DNA of 64,000 bases, from positions 132,223,411-132,287,410 of the forward strand of contig NC_045441.1 of assembly GCF_002776525.5 (NCBI RefSeq), in the 5' to 3' direction. Positions 34,294 to 45,197 of this stretch are shown here, in pieces. The notes under the pieces were generated by a model. That model saw only the letters and a program-made list of their open reading frames with translations. It did no database searches and was not told the origin of the DNA. How positions within the stretch are numbered: the stretch's first letter is position 1; each line of letters begins with the position of its first letter. This stretch comes from Piliocolobus tephrosceles. Lineage: Eukaryota > Chordata > Mammalia > Primates > Cercopithecidae. Both the position numbers and the translations under genes were made by a program.

Positions 34294-34943
34294 CCTTTCG
34301 GCCAGAACCACCATCTTCCAGATGCTGTTTGAGACACACCATCACGGAAAATTTGGTTGACAAGAAAGATTTAATTCACGTAAAAATTAATTCGCCAAAA
34401 TGACGAACACAAAGGGAAAGAGGAGAGGCACCCGATATATGTTCTCTAGGCCTTTTAGAAAACATGGAGTTGTTCCCTTGGCCACGTATATGCGAATCTA
34501 TAAGAAAGGTGATATTGTAGACGTCAAGGGAATGGGTACTGTTCAAAAAGGAATGCCCCACAAGTGTTACCATGGCAAAACTGGGAGAGTCTACAACGTT
34601 ACCCAGCATGCTGTTGGCATTGTTGTAAACAAACAAGTTAAGGGCAAGATTCTTGCCAAGAGAATTAATGTGTGTATTGAGCACATTAAACACTCTAAGA
34701 GCCGAGATAGCTTCCTGAAACGCGTGAAGGAAAATGATCAGAAAAAGAAAGAAGCCAAAGAGAAAGGTACCTGGGTTCAACTGAAGCGCCAGCCTGCTCC
34801 ACCCAGAGAAGCACACTTTGTGAGGACCAATGGGAAGGAGCCTGAGCTGCTGGAATCTATTCCCTATGAATTCATGGCATAATAGGTGTTAAAAAAAAAA
34901 AAAAAGACCTCTGGGCTGGAAAAAAAAAAAGAAAAAGAAAAAG
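34294..34943 (+). pseudogene. RPL21: RPL21 processed retrocopy with intact 160-codon ORF (34400-34882)
   Basis: The ORF 34400-34882 encodes 160 residues from MTNTKGKRRGTRY to ESIPYEFMA. Compared with the human eL21 I remember, I see only three changes: Ile to Val in DIVDVKG, Arg to Cys in INVCIEH, and Pro to Ser near the C-terminus. Hallmarks of L1-mediated retroposition are complete: no introns, a 5'UTR beginning CCTTTCGGCC, a 3'UTR (GACCTCTGGGCT) with an A-rich tail, and a perfect target-site duplication AAAAATTAGTTACC at 34280-34293 and 34944-34957. The AATAAA of the parent 3'UTR appears lost in an A run. The 5'UTR holds 66 extra bases (34322-34387) between the expected exon 1 end (CCATCTTCCAG) and exon 2 start (TAATTCGCC). 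The copy has no visible promoter, so translation is doubtful despite the open frame. Confidence 0.95.
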
Positions 34944-34957
34944 AAAAATTAGTTACC
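34944..34957 (+). repeat. Right target-site duplication of the RPL21 retrocopy
   Basis: Exact second copy of the 14-bp duplication, directly after the tail of GAAAAA repeats. Because the junction is A-rich, the boundary may shift by a few bases. Confidence 0.9.
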
Positions 34958-35089
34958 ACTTTAAAAAGACTATGCCTGAAATGACATCAATGTATATCTG
35001 CAGAAGATGCATTTGATTTATATCTTTCAGTAGAGTGTGACCTTTCATTTTGGTCCAATACTGCTATCTAAACTAAGTAAAAAATAAAG

Positions 35090-36250
35090 AGGGAAGAATC
35101 AAATAAATAAAACTGGAAATGAAAGATGAAACGTTACAACTGATGCTACAGAGATGAAAAGGACATTTAAGAGATTCTTATGAACATTAAACACCAACAA
35201 ATTAGATAAATGAGAAGAAATATCAATTCCTAGAGGCATGCAACCTATCAAGAATGAATCATGAAAAACAGAAAATCTGAAGAGAACAATAACAAGTAAG
35301 GAGACTGAATTAGTAATCAGAAGCCTCCCAACTAGGCCAGGCGTGGTGGCTCATATCTGTAATCCCAGCACTTTGGGAGGCCAAGATGTCAGAATGGCTC
35401 GAGGTCAGGAGTTCCAAATCAGCCTAGACAACATGGTGAGATCCTGTCTCTAAAAAATCAAAGTTAAAAGATCAGTTCACTGTAACCTTGAACTCCTGGG
35501 CTCAAGGGATCCTCCTGCCTCAGCTTCCCGAGTAGCAGAAACTACAGATGTGTGCCACATCTCCAAACAAAGAAATTTCCAAACAAAATAAAAATTTCAG
35601 GACCAGATGGCTTCACTAGTAAATTCTGCCAAACACTTAAAGAATTAATGCCAAACTTTTACAAACTCTTCCAAAACAATGTAAAAAGGAAAACTTCCAA
35701 ATTATTTTATGAGCCCAACATCACCTTTATATCAAAGCCAAAGACACTACAAGCAAAGAAAATGACGAGCCAATATCCCTGTGAAAATAAATTTAAAATT
35801 CTGAACAAAATATTATAAACAGAATTAAACAGCCCATTAGAAGAACCTTACATCCTGACCAAGTCAGGTTTATCCCTGAGATGCCAGGATGGTTTTGCAA
35901 ATGCAAATCAATAAATGTCATATACCACGTGACAGGATAAAGGACAAAAATCACACAAGCCTTGCAATAGACACAGTAAAAAAAGATTGACAAATTTCAA
36001 CACCTTTTCATTTAAAAAAAAAGTCTCAACAAACTAGATACAGAAGGAATGTCCCTCAACATAATAAAGTCCGTATATGGCAAGCCCACAGCTAACATCA
36101 TCCTCAAGATGAAAAACTAAAATCTTGCTCTCTCAGATCAGGAACAAGACAAAGATGCACACTTTCACCACTTCAGTTAAACATAGTATTGAAAGTCCTA
36201 GCCAGAGCAATTAGGCAAGAAATAAAAGACTTCTAAATGGGAAAGAAAGA
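35090..36250 (+). mobile_element. Old L1 ORF2 fragment, sense, split by Alu pieces
   Basis: CAATTCCTAGAGGCATGCAACC, CAGGACCAGATGGCTTCACTAG, AAGCCCACAGCTAACATCATCC and GTCCTAGCCAGAGCAATTAGGC keep the sense ORF2 order. The reading frame is broken. Confidence 0.85.
35335..35560. mobile_element. Rearranged Alu: plus-strand left half, then minus-strand piece
   Basis: GGCCAGGCGTGGTGGCTCATATC up to 35455 is sense. From 35472, CACTGTAACCTTGAACTCCTGG ... GAGTAGCAGAAACTACAG is antisense Alu. It looks like an inversion or two insertions. Confidence 0.75.
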
Positions 36251-36493
36251 AGTATAATTCCCAAGTATACATTTTCAATTCCAAGGTTTTTCTGTGCATG
36301 TACAAAAAAGGAACTGAAAGCTAATAATATGTTGAATCCATCTGTAGAAGAAAAAATTCCCAATTACATGACATCAGTTTTGTATCAATTTTACCAGAGT
36401 CTTTCAAATCGAAAAATTAGTTAATTCAAAAAGTGGTTAGATTGTGTTCATCCCATTCATGAAATAAAAGTAAAGCTTGTAAAAGTTCTTTCT

Positions 36494-36788
36494 GGCCGGG
36501 AGGTTGCTCACGCCTGTAATCCCAGCACTTTGGGAGGCCAAGATGGGTGGATCACCTGAGGTCAAGAGTTCGAGACCAGCCTCACCAACATGGTGAAATC
36601 CCACCTTTACTAAAAATACAAAAATTAGCTGGGCATGGTGGTGCATGCCTGTAATCCTAGCTTCTCAGAAGGCTGAGGCAGGAGAATTGCTTGAACCTGG
36701 GTGGCAAAGGTTGCAGTGAGCCAAGATTTGCGCCACTGCACTCCAGCCTGGGTGACAGAGTGAGACTCTGTCTCAAAAAAAAAAAAGT
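36494..36788 (+). mobile_element. Alu
   Basis: GGCCGGGAGGTTGCTCACGCC through an A tail; slightly shortened at the 5' end. Confidence 0.94.
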
Positions 36789-36789
36789 T

Positions 36790-38068
36790 ATTTCTGTTGA
36801 AGATGAAATATCTGACCTTTCAGTATGTGCTACTGAAACTCATTTAAAAAGGCAAAATTTTAAATTATTTGTTTTGCAGTTAATAACATAAACACAAATT
36901 TTAGTGGAGCACAGTGTCACAGTAAAGGCTTAGGGTCTTACTAAATTAAAACATCTGTGAAATATGAAGACAATTGAAATTTCCTGAGGTACAAACATAA
37001 TTAAAAAATTCAAGTAATCAGAGATACTTTATCAATCAAAACAGAGGCTATAATTGATAAACTTTGCAAAGTTTTTTTATGTTGGCAGAATAACTGACCT
37101 ACTAAACTTGTATTCAAGATGAATCTCATCTTGAATACTACAAATACTTCAGCATAGCAATATGCTTGTTCTCTCTTTTTGTTCCCTCTCATCAATCATT
37201 CTTTACATATGTTTGAGTCTTCGAAGAAGTACTTTGTATATGAACCAAAATTTCTTACAATTATATTGAATGTTTTGGTAAACAAGTTCTCTAAATTTTG
37301 ATTGCTTTTGTGGAAAATTAGAGGGAAATATATAATCAAAGTATTAAACAAATGCAACAAAAAAATGGTTCAGCTTTTAAAGCTTTGAGAAAATCACAAT
37401 GATTGAAACACAACTTACAAATAGTAAGACACTGAGTATTGACATTTATCCCTACAAAAGTAGTAAAGAAACTAAACAAATTAAGTCATGTATGCTCAAT
37501 GATGGAGAAGATATAATTTCAAAATTTAAAAATTATGCTAGAATATCTCATTTTCTAGAAAGGAATATTTTGGTGTAGTTATTATTTTTGATTAGATAAA
37601 TAGATATCCTGTATTATAATAAAGTAAAATTGAAGACTAGAATTTTGTATGATTTAGATTTGGTGAAACCTTTAAAAGAATCATAAATAGAGAAAATTTA
37701 CCTGACTATTTTTGTCACAAAATATTTTAAAGAAAGGTTTTCTGAATGGAAGCTAAAATATTTACATAATTCAGTTTTAAGAAGTTACAATTGAGAACAG
37801 CCTCCATGTAGCAGAACTTACTTCACACACACTAGTTATCTCAACCTATAAAGGACTATTTTCTCAATCATCAGAGAAGAGTTCATTGAAGTGTCAATAA
37901 TTTCAAATGTGTTAACCATAAAATGCAACTTAAAAGAATACTGTAGGCAATTTCACAAAAATAGGAGCAATCAAAACAGGTATTTTAAAAAATATATTAT
38001 TCAGAAAAAATATCAATGACATGGTGTCAGAAATAAATATAACTAAAAAGCTCATTAAAGTACATTAA
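36790..38068. other. Unassigned AT-rich sequence
   Basis: Low-GC intergenic DNA without gene-like frames. It may hold old L1 remnants that I could not place. Confidence 0.45.
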
Positions 38069-38071
38069 TAA

Positions 38072-38382
38072 AGGCCAGGCATGGTGGCTTATTCCTGTAA
38101 TCCCAGCACTTTGGGAGGCCAAGGCAGGAAGATCACTTGAGCCCAGGAGTTTGAGACCAGCCTGGATAACATAGTGAGACCTCATTCCTACAAAAAATAC
38201 AAAAGTTAGCCAGGCATGATGGTGCATGCCTGTAGTGCCAGCTACTGGGCTGAGGTGGGAGGGCTGCTTGAGCCCAAGAGGTGGTAGTTGTAGTGAGCTG
38301 AGATCATGCCACTGCACTTCAGCCTGGGCACAGAGCAAAACCCTGTCTAAAAAATTAAATTAAATTAAAATTAAAATTAAAA
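38072..38382 (+). mobile_element. Alu (AluJ-like)
   Basis: GGCCAGGCATGGTGGCTTATTCC, with the older motif GCCCAGGAGTTTGAGACCAGCC and an AAATTAAATT tail. Confidence 0.93.
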
Positions 38383-38787
38383 AATAAATTAATATGTAAC
38401 AAAAAATTGTCTGTCTGCTTATATTATTTTTAATGTTCAGGTAATACAAAGAAATACTTTTTATTTTGCTTTAGAAAGCAGGATATGTGGTTTTTAGAAA
38501 GATTTCATAGAATACTTTTAGAATAGATCTATTTTATCAGACTACCAACAAATAATAAAAGTAATTTGAGCCAATAAATTTGTATTTTAAGTAATTATAT
38601 ACTTTTAATTATTGTTGCACCCTTTTCACACATGGTAAATTACATAGTTGCCTTCAGAATATAAAATACAGAGTCAAAAATATTAAAAACTTGCAAAAAC
38701 AGTTAAGAAAAACTGAGTCTAACTGTAATTCCAGGTAAAGAGAATGGAAGAAAAGTCTGAGAAGCAGTATGTAAAGATATAATTGCT

Positions 38788-39088
38788 GGGCCAGACACTG
38801 TGGCTCACACCTGTAATCCTAGCACTTTGGGAGGCTGAAGCAGGTGGATGGCCTGAGGTCAGGAGTTTGAGACCAGTCTGGCCAACATGGTGAAACCTCG
38901 TCTCTACTAAAAATACAAAAAGTAGCCAGGCATGGTGGTGCATGCCTGTAATCCCAGCTACTCAGGAGGCTGAGGCAGGAGAATACTTGAACCCAGGAGG
39001 CAGATGTTGCAGTGAGCCAAGGTCGTGCCACTGCACTCCAGCCTGGGTGACAGAGCAAGACTCCATCTCAAAAATAATAATAATAATA
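38788..39088 (+). mobile_element. Alu, full length
   Basis: GGCCAGACACTGTGGCTCACACC through an AATAATAATAATA tail. Confidence 0.95.
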
Positions 39089-39170
39089 AAAATTGCTGAA
39101 AGTTTTTCAATTAAAAAAATATATAAAATGTTATATCTAGAGTCCTTTCTGAATGCCAAGCAAGACATAT

Positions 39171-39172
39171 TA

Positions 39173-39206
<34 letters not shown>

Positions 39207-39212
39207 GTAATA
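39171..39212. repeat. (TAA)n microsatellite
   Basis: About 13 TAA/ATA units with a single interruption. Confidence 0.95.
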
Positions 39213-39364
39213 AAATCCAAACTGCATTCGTGGTAGAAAAACTGCAGAAAGTTGAAGAAAAACAATCTTAAAATTAACCAAATTTACTGCTGAAAAGAAT
39301 TTGCTCAAACATTTTTCCAGAGACTCCACTTACAGCAAAACAACTCTGAAAAGCATGAATAAAG

Positions 39365-39466
39365 TTTGAGGATTCACACTGTCAGACTTCAAGGCTTATT
39401 ATAAAGTTACAATAATTAAACAGTAAGTTTTTTACAAAAGGGTAGATAGAAGATAGATGGATAGAT

Positions 39467-39521
<55 letters not shown>

Positions 39522-39729
39522 ACAGAAGAGACAGTGAAGAAATAGACCCACACAAATATAGTCCACTGTTTTTTTATAAGAGTTGCAAGTCAATTCAATG
39601 GAGAAAGGATGCTTTTGACAACAAATGGTGTGGAACAACTGTATATTCATATACCAAAAATTAAAAACACCCAATCTGGACACATTCCTCATACCTTACA
39701 CAAAAATTAATTCTAAGCATGTTATAAGT
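39365..39729 (+). mobile_element. Old L1 ORF2 fragment, sense (left part)
   Basis: TCAGACTTCAAGGCTTATTATAAAG and AATGGTGTGGAACAACTG are L1 ORF2 3' signatures. The element continues at 40352 after an LTR insertion and again at 41109 after a second LTR. Confidence 0.8.
39442..39520. repeat. (GATA)n microsatellite
   Basis: About 18 GATA/GATG units with two early variants. GATA tetranucleotides of this length are usually polymorphic. Confidence 0.96.
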
Positions 39730-40351
39730 AAAATATTTGTTTAGAAACAGAATGCTTGTTCCTTGGTACCATAAGGAAAAAATTAGTATTCAGATAAAAC
39801 GTTTTCTCAGCAAGGCAATTTTACTTTCTGCAGAAGGGGTGCTCCTTGCAGATGAAACAATGGCAGGAGCACACCTGAACAAAGGAGGGAAGCAATTTTC
39901 ATCCCTTATGCAGCTTGTCCCTGCTACTGTGTCATGGCTCCATTAGCTGGAGCCAGACCTCACAATCTAAACTGAACCCAACTGGCTAATAATTTAAAAC
40001 TTTCCTAAATAGGTAAAGGCAATAGAGAACAAAGGAAAAGAGGAAGTTGCTTATGAAAAGACTTAGAAAAGTAATAACATTACCAAATAAAAGAGGGGCA
40101 CAGGCTGCGAGCTGGGACATGCCTGTGAGCAAGTCTAGCACAGACATCTTGGTTAAAGTACAAGGACATAGAACGTACTACATGCCTGTGAGCATGTCTA
40201 ACAGCTACATAGAATAGGGCTTAACAAAGAGTTATTAGCACAAAGTAAGGAGAGTTGAAGGAAGTTAGTCTTTAAAAGAAACTATTAACACTTATGATTT
40301 GTTCTTTAACAAGAAGGGAAACTTTGAAGAGGAAACCTTTTACTTTCTACA
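39730..40351 (-). mobile_element. ERV1-type solo LTR (LTR8-like), antisense, inside L1
   Basis: The minus strand starts TGTAGAAAGTAAAAGG and contains two related blocks with TGCTCACAGGCATGT, a pattern I associate with LTR8. The left boundary is imprecise, and no clean duplication was found. Confidence 0.6.
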
Positions 40352-41480
40352 AAGTAGATCATCAGCATAAATATGAAAGCTAAAATTATAAACATCTGAA
40401 AGAAAACACAAGAGAAAATATGTATAGCTTTGGGTCTGGCACAGTTTTATGACCAAACACCAAAAGCGCAATACATAGAAGAAAAAATGATAAATTGAAT
40501 TTTACCAAAATTTAAAACTTGTATTCTGTAAAAACCATTAAGATATTGAAAGGATAAGTCACGGACTAGGGGAAAATATTTGCAAAGCACATAGCTGACA
40601 AGGGACTTGTAATTAGACTATATAAGGAATTTAACAACTCATTTTTTAATAGGCAAAATTCTGAAAAACAAAGACATACTGATGGTCAGTAAGTGTATTA
40701 GTCAGGGTTCTCTACAGAACTTTATATATATATAAAGGGAGTTTATTAAGTATTAACCTACACCATCACAAGGATCCACAATAGGCCGTCTGCAGGCTGA
40801 CAAGCAAGGAGAGCCAGTCCGAGTTCCAAAACTAAAGAACTTGGAGTCCGATGTTTGAGGGCAGGAAGCATCCAGCATGGGAGAAAGATGGAGGCTAGGC
40901 CAGTCTCTCCTTTTCACATTTTTCTGCCTGCTTTATATTTGCTGGCAGCTGATTAGATGGTGCCCACCAGATTAAGGGTGGGTCTGCCTTACCCAGCCCA
41001 CTGACTCAAATATTAATCTCCTTTGGCAACACCCTCACAGACACACCCAGAATCAATACTTTGTATCCTTCAATCCAATCAAGTTGACACTCAGTATTAA
41101 CCATCACAATAAGAATATGAACAGATGCTCAACATCACTAGCCATTAGGGAATTGCAAATTAAAATCACAAAGAAATACTGCCACACATTTTAAATGACT
41201 AACATTTTTAAAAATACTTGACAATACCAAGTGCTGGTAAAGATGTGAAGCAACTGGAAAACTCTCATACATTGCTGATAATAGTATAACTACTTTAGAA
41301 AATAGTTTGGCTGTTTCTTACAAAGTTAAATACCTAGATCTTGGTATGTAAATGCCATTCTCCAATAAAAGAATTAAGACTCCTTGAATAAATGGTTAAT
41401 TTCAGTGTTGGGGCGGGAAAAATATGAGTTTGGAACATCCCATGATGCCACAAAGTTAAGAAGTTCTTAAGAAAAAAAAA
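40352..41480 (+). mobile_element. Old L1 3' fragment, sense, interrupted by an MLT2-type LTR
   Basis: GAAAACACAAGAGAAAATATG, AAAATATTTGCAAAGCACATAGC, then after the LTR ATGAACAGATGCTCAACATCAC and CAACTGGAAAACTCTCATAC, in sense L1 order. Confidence 0.78.
40694..41108 (-). mobile_element. ERV-L solo LTR (MLT2A-like), antisense, inside L1
   Basis: On the plus strand TGTATTAGTCAGGGTTCTC ... CTCAGTATTAACCATCACA, with AACTTGGAGTCCGATG. Flanking pentamers GTAAG and ATAAG form a near-perfect 5-bp duplication. Confidence 0.8.
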
Positions 41481-41481
41481 T

Positions 41482-41790
41482 GGGCCGGGCGTGGTGGCTC
41501 ATGCCTGTAATCCCAGCACTTTGGGAGGCCAAGGTGGGTGGATCACGAGGTCAGGGGATCGAGATCATCCTGGCTAACATAGTGAAACCCCATCTCTACT
41601 AAAAATACAAAAAATTAGCCAGGTATGGTGGTGGGTGCCTGTAGTCCCAGCTACTCGGGAGGCTGAAGCAGCAGAATGGCAGGAACCCAGGAGGCGGAGC
41701 TTGCAGTGAGTGGAGATCAGATCGTGCTACTGCACTCCAGCCTGGGCAACAGAGCAAAACTCCGTCTCAAGAAAAAAAAAAAAAAAAAAA
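41482..41790 (+). mobile_element. Alu, young
   Basis: GGGCCGGGCGTGGTGGCTCATGCC through a long A tail. Confidence 0.95.
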
Positions 41791-42169
41791 AGAAGCCATA
41801 TTTAAAAGACATAAGAACCAATCTGAAAGAGTTCCCAATTGCCAAAGCTTGAGCAGATTGAGCAAAAAATAACAATAGTATTGAAGTGTGACAGAAATGC
41901 AAAATATAAAATAAAAATCCATGAGTGCACAGGAATACAAATAAATGTTTGATGAAGTAAATAAGTGGGAGAGGAGGAACAATTCTTTCCTAAAGAAGAA
42001 TTCTAATTAATAAAGGTGAAAGGAAAGAGGAAAACAAAAAAGTGTAATGCCACAGTAATGTTAATTGCTGCAGGCAGCATCCCCTCATGAATACTCAAAT
42101 TAGTGAATCAGAGTTTTAGGAAAAAGAAGATATTTGCATAGCTTCAAAGTATCTCCTACAGAATATTTC

Positions 42170-42330
42170 TGTGTTGGTTTTTAAAATAATGTCCACAAAT
42201 TCTTCAAGAGTCCTCCTCTGGGAGGTGAAGTCTGATTCGTTTCCCCTTGAGTGTGGGCCAGACTCAGTGACTTACTTCTAATTGATAGAGCACAAAAGGA
42301 AAAAAAGAGTAACTTTATCGTAGAGAGACT
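42170..42330. mobile_element. MLT1-like LTR fragment
   Basis: CCTCTGGGAGGTGAAGTCTGATTC, CTTGAGTGTGGGCCAGACTCAGTG and CTTCTAATTGATAGAGCAC are typical of a diverged MLT1 piece. Confidence 0.5.
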
Positions 42331-42359
42331 AGTCAGATACCACCTTAACTAAGTGATCA

Positions 42360-42875
42360 CGTTAACATCACCAGTAAAAGTCACTGACATCATGGGTCCC
42401 TGCAGTCAGAGGGGCACATCATCTCTGTGGTATTCTTCCCCAAAATCCATTAACCCAGTATAATTATGAGAAAACAAAGACAAACCCAAATCAAAGAATA
42501 CACTGCAAAATACCTGACCAGGACTCTTCACAACTGTCAAGGTCATAAAAGAAAAGGAAAGACCAAGAATTTGTTTTGAATTGGAAGAGATGAAAGAAAC
42601 AACGATGAATTGCAATGTGGTATTCTGGACTGGGTCTCGAAACAGAAAAAAAGGACGTTAGTGGAAAAACTGGAAAAGTCCAAATGAAGCCAAAAATTGA
42701 GCTGATCGTATTGTAACAATGCCAATTTCGTACATTTGATCATTGTACCATGATTATGTAAGATGTAAGCATTAGTGGAAGCTGGGTGAAGGGTATATGG
42801 GAATTGTCTGTACTATCTTCATAACTCATCTCTATGTCAAAAGTTATTTCACAATAATAAGTTAAAAATATAGCC
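42360..42875 (+). mobile_element. Old L1 (L1ME-like) 3'UTR, sense
   Basis: CCCAGTATAATTATGAGAAAAC, AATACCTGACCAGGACTCTTC and GGGTATATGGGAATTGTCTGTAC match the L1M 3'UTR order I know. Confidence 0.65.
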
Positions 42876-42952
42876 AAATAAACTAGACTTTTAAAAACTA
42901 TTCCCTATGTCCTTAATGGATCAGAGTTTTCTTCATGAGCTTTCCTTAACTA

Positions 42953-43035
42953 TTAGGTTGATGCAAAAACAATTGTGGCTTTTGCCTTTTTTTAAAGTAA
43001 TGACAAAAACCACAATTACTTTTACACCAACCTAA
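42953..43035 (+). mobile_element. MADE1 mariner MITE, complete hairpin
   Basis: An 83-bp near-perfect palindrome runs from TTAGGTTGATGCAAAAACAA to TTACTTTTACACCAACCTAA, flanked by TA on both sides (42951-42952, 43036-43037), the mariner target. It is the repeat family from which the primate mir-548 hairpins arose. Confidence 0.95.
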
Positions 43036-43039
43036 TATT

Positions 43040-44585
43040 AGAAATAGGAGTTGAATACATCCAAGATGTATTTAGGAAACTGAAGGTGCCATTTAGGAAC
43101 TAGTCCAACAGTGTTACTTTAAGAAGATCATCTTTTCACCCAGAAAGGTTATTTCATCCCCCCTCAGATTGCCCCTGGAAACTTTCATGAACAAAACTCT
43201 TTCCATTGCAGGAAGCACCTCTTTCATAAGCTATGGCAAGCAGAGCGTCTTCTGAAACGCCTTTGGTGATGTCTGTGGCCCCAGCTGCTGCCTACAGCCT
43301 CTGCAGCACCCTACACTGTGAAGCCAGACCCTGTCTGAGCTCTTTCTCATCCTGCTGCTCTGTCTCTGCTTCCCCTTCATTTGTCCTCTCTGTCACCGCC
43401 CAGTGTTTCGTACACAGATGTTCTTCACAGTCTGCTGTGTTCTCCTTCAGCTTTGCTGTTTATGCTCTGACACTCGATTTAGGCATAGGACCTGCAGATT
43501 TTCAAATTTGAGGAGATGTGAAACTGCCATTCCCCCTCATGTCCCTCATAAAGAGCTCCTCTGAGCTGAAGGTCTTCGCTAAGGCCATACATCAACCCAG
43601 CAAGTATCTATGTACTGCCTCCTGGGTGTCCGGCATGGGCTAGGAGCTCCGAGTGGGATACATGGATAAGCAAATCAAATGAGGAAAGACGCAACAGCCT
43701 CTGAAGGGACCATGTTCTGTTTCTCCTCCCACTCTTGGAAGCCTGGATCAGCAAAAGTAGGGGAAAGCCAGTGGCATGAAAAATCCTCTTTAAAACCAAA
43801 CTGGAGGTCCTGAGATACTTTAGGCCTACTCATGCAAATGAGTAGAAACAAGCAGAGAGGAGCAGTTGTGTATTACACTGTATTCAAGGGAAATATTTGT
43901 TCAGGAATAGAGATTTTCAAATGAGATGGTAAAATTCATAACAACTCATCTAAAATCATTAATCAAGCCAGAAAACGTTTATGAGTTCTTGCCTTGTTTT
44001 TAAAAAGCTTTAAGTAAAAACCAAATGTTATAAAGATTTTCTGAGACTTCTCACCCACCAACCTTCTCTTTATGAAAATTACTTCATCATTATTGTAAAG
44101 TTATATACATTCATAAAAATTAATTTACTCTGAAATGAAAAGTTCATTTTAGCATTATGTATCCTATGCTTACATTTTAAAATCAGAAAAAACGTCCTTA
44201 AGATAAAAGTGATTCTTTTTTCCTTTCTTTTGGTTTTAATATTCCAAAATTGGATGAATTGGGGCATTGCTTTTACTCTCAGCACCCTATGCTTACCTTG
44301 TTAGGAACTAGGGAGTTTTACCTTCAACTCTTACTTTCCTAGTTTTGCTTAAAATGAAAGGTGAATGTGTGTGTGTGTCTGTGTGTGTATGATCTTTTAC
44401 GTATAATTAAATGTATTACCTCTCAAGTAATTTACTTTGAAAAGAGAGTCCTATCTCTTGAAAATCAGTGTCTTCTTGCTTTATTGATTTTTCTTTAGAG
44501 GGGTAGGGACATAAAAGGCTACCAGGAAAAAAATGTCATAGTGGAATCAACCCTGCATTTAGTCTTGGGCACACAAAAGAATCCA
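43040..44585. other. Unassigned sequence
   Basis: Includes an open frame at 43233-43511 with Ser/Cys-rich composition, no recognised similarity and no splice support. No clear repeat was seen. Confidence 0.45.
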
Positions 44586-44589
44586 CAGG

Positions 44590-44840
44590 TCTAGGCAGCA
44601 TAATGTGGTGGATAAGAGAAGGAACTCTGGGACCAGGTGACTTGGGTGTGAATCCCAGTTCTTTCACGCTCTAGTTGTGTGATGTTGGCCACGTTATTTA
44701 ACCTCTGTATGCCTTAGTTTCTTCATCTGCAAAATGGAGGTAGTAGAAGCACATGCTCATAAGGTTATTGTGAGGTTTAAATGTAGTCATTATAAATAAA
44801 TAACTTGAACATTTCCTAGCACAAAATAAGAAGTGTGTGT
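44590..44840 (-). mobile_element. MIR, antisense
   Basis: Reverse MIR order is clear: GTGGATAAGAGAAGGAACTCTGG, GAATCCCAGTTCTTTC, TAACCTCTGTATGCCTTAG and TCTGCAAAATGG. Confidence 0.88.
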
Positions 44841-45197
44841 GTGTAGCAGTTATTTTCAGTCATTTTCTGCAGTCACAAGTGAAAGTAAGTTAAATGATGA
44901 CTCAGTTAATCAATGTTCAAATTAACTGAAGCTACCAAAGAACACGGACCTCAGTACCATGTTGGCTGCTTTTCAAGAGAGTCTACTCAAGTGCTTCCCT
45001 GGGCCTCATTATTGAACTACTACCAACATATTCAAAAATAGGGAGAGGACTAGAAACCAAATCCTTCCAATATTTGCATCTCTAGATGTAGAGCTAAGAA
45101 TTCTGAAATAAACAAATAGAGTGAATTTGGAAATGATGCATCAACTGCTTCCTCCTGTGACACGAATACTGGGAGTTATCAAGAATCTGCCCATCAA
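44841..45197. other. Upstream flank of TAS2R39
   Basis: It holds the likely proximal promoter and 5' flank. No canonical TATA box or CpG-rich patch stands out, so I mark no site. Confidence 0.4.

Noticed and set aside
34376..34816. A 146-codon antisense frame opposite the RPL21 retrocopy
   Set aside because: It is a shadow of the RPL21 coding strand with no independent support.
39442..39520. Regular repeat that might be taken for a CRISPR array
   Set aside because: It is a simple GATA tetranucleotide microsatellite with no spacers, in a primate genome.
43233..43511. A 92-codon Ser/Cys-rich frame as a possible secreted peptide
   Set aside because: There is no signal-peptide pattern, splice context or known similarity, and its composition fits chance.
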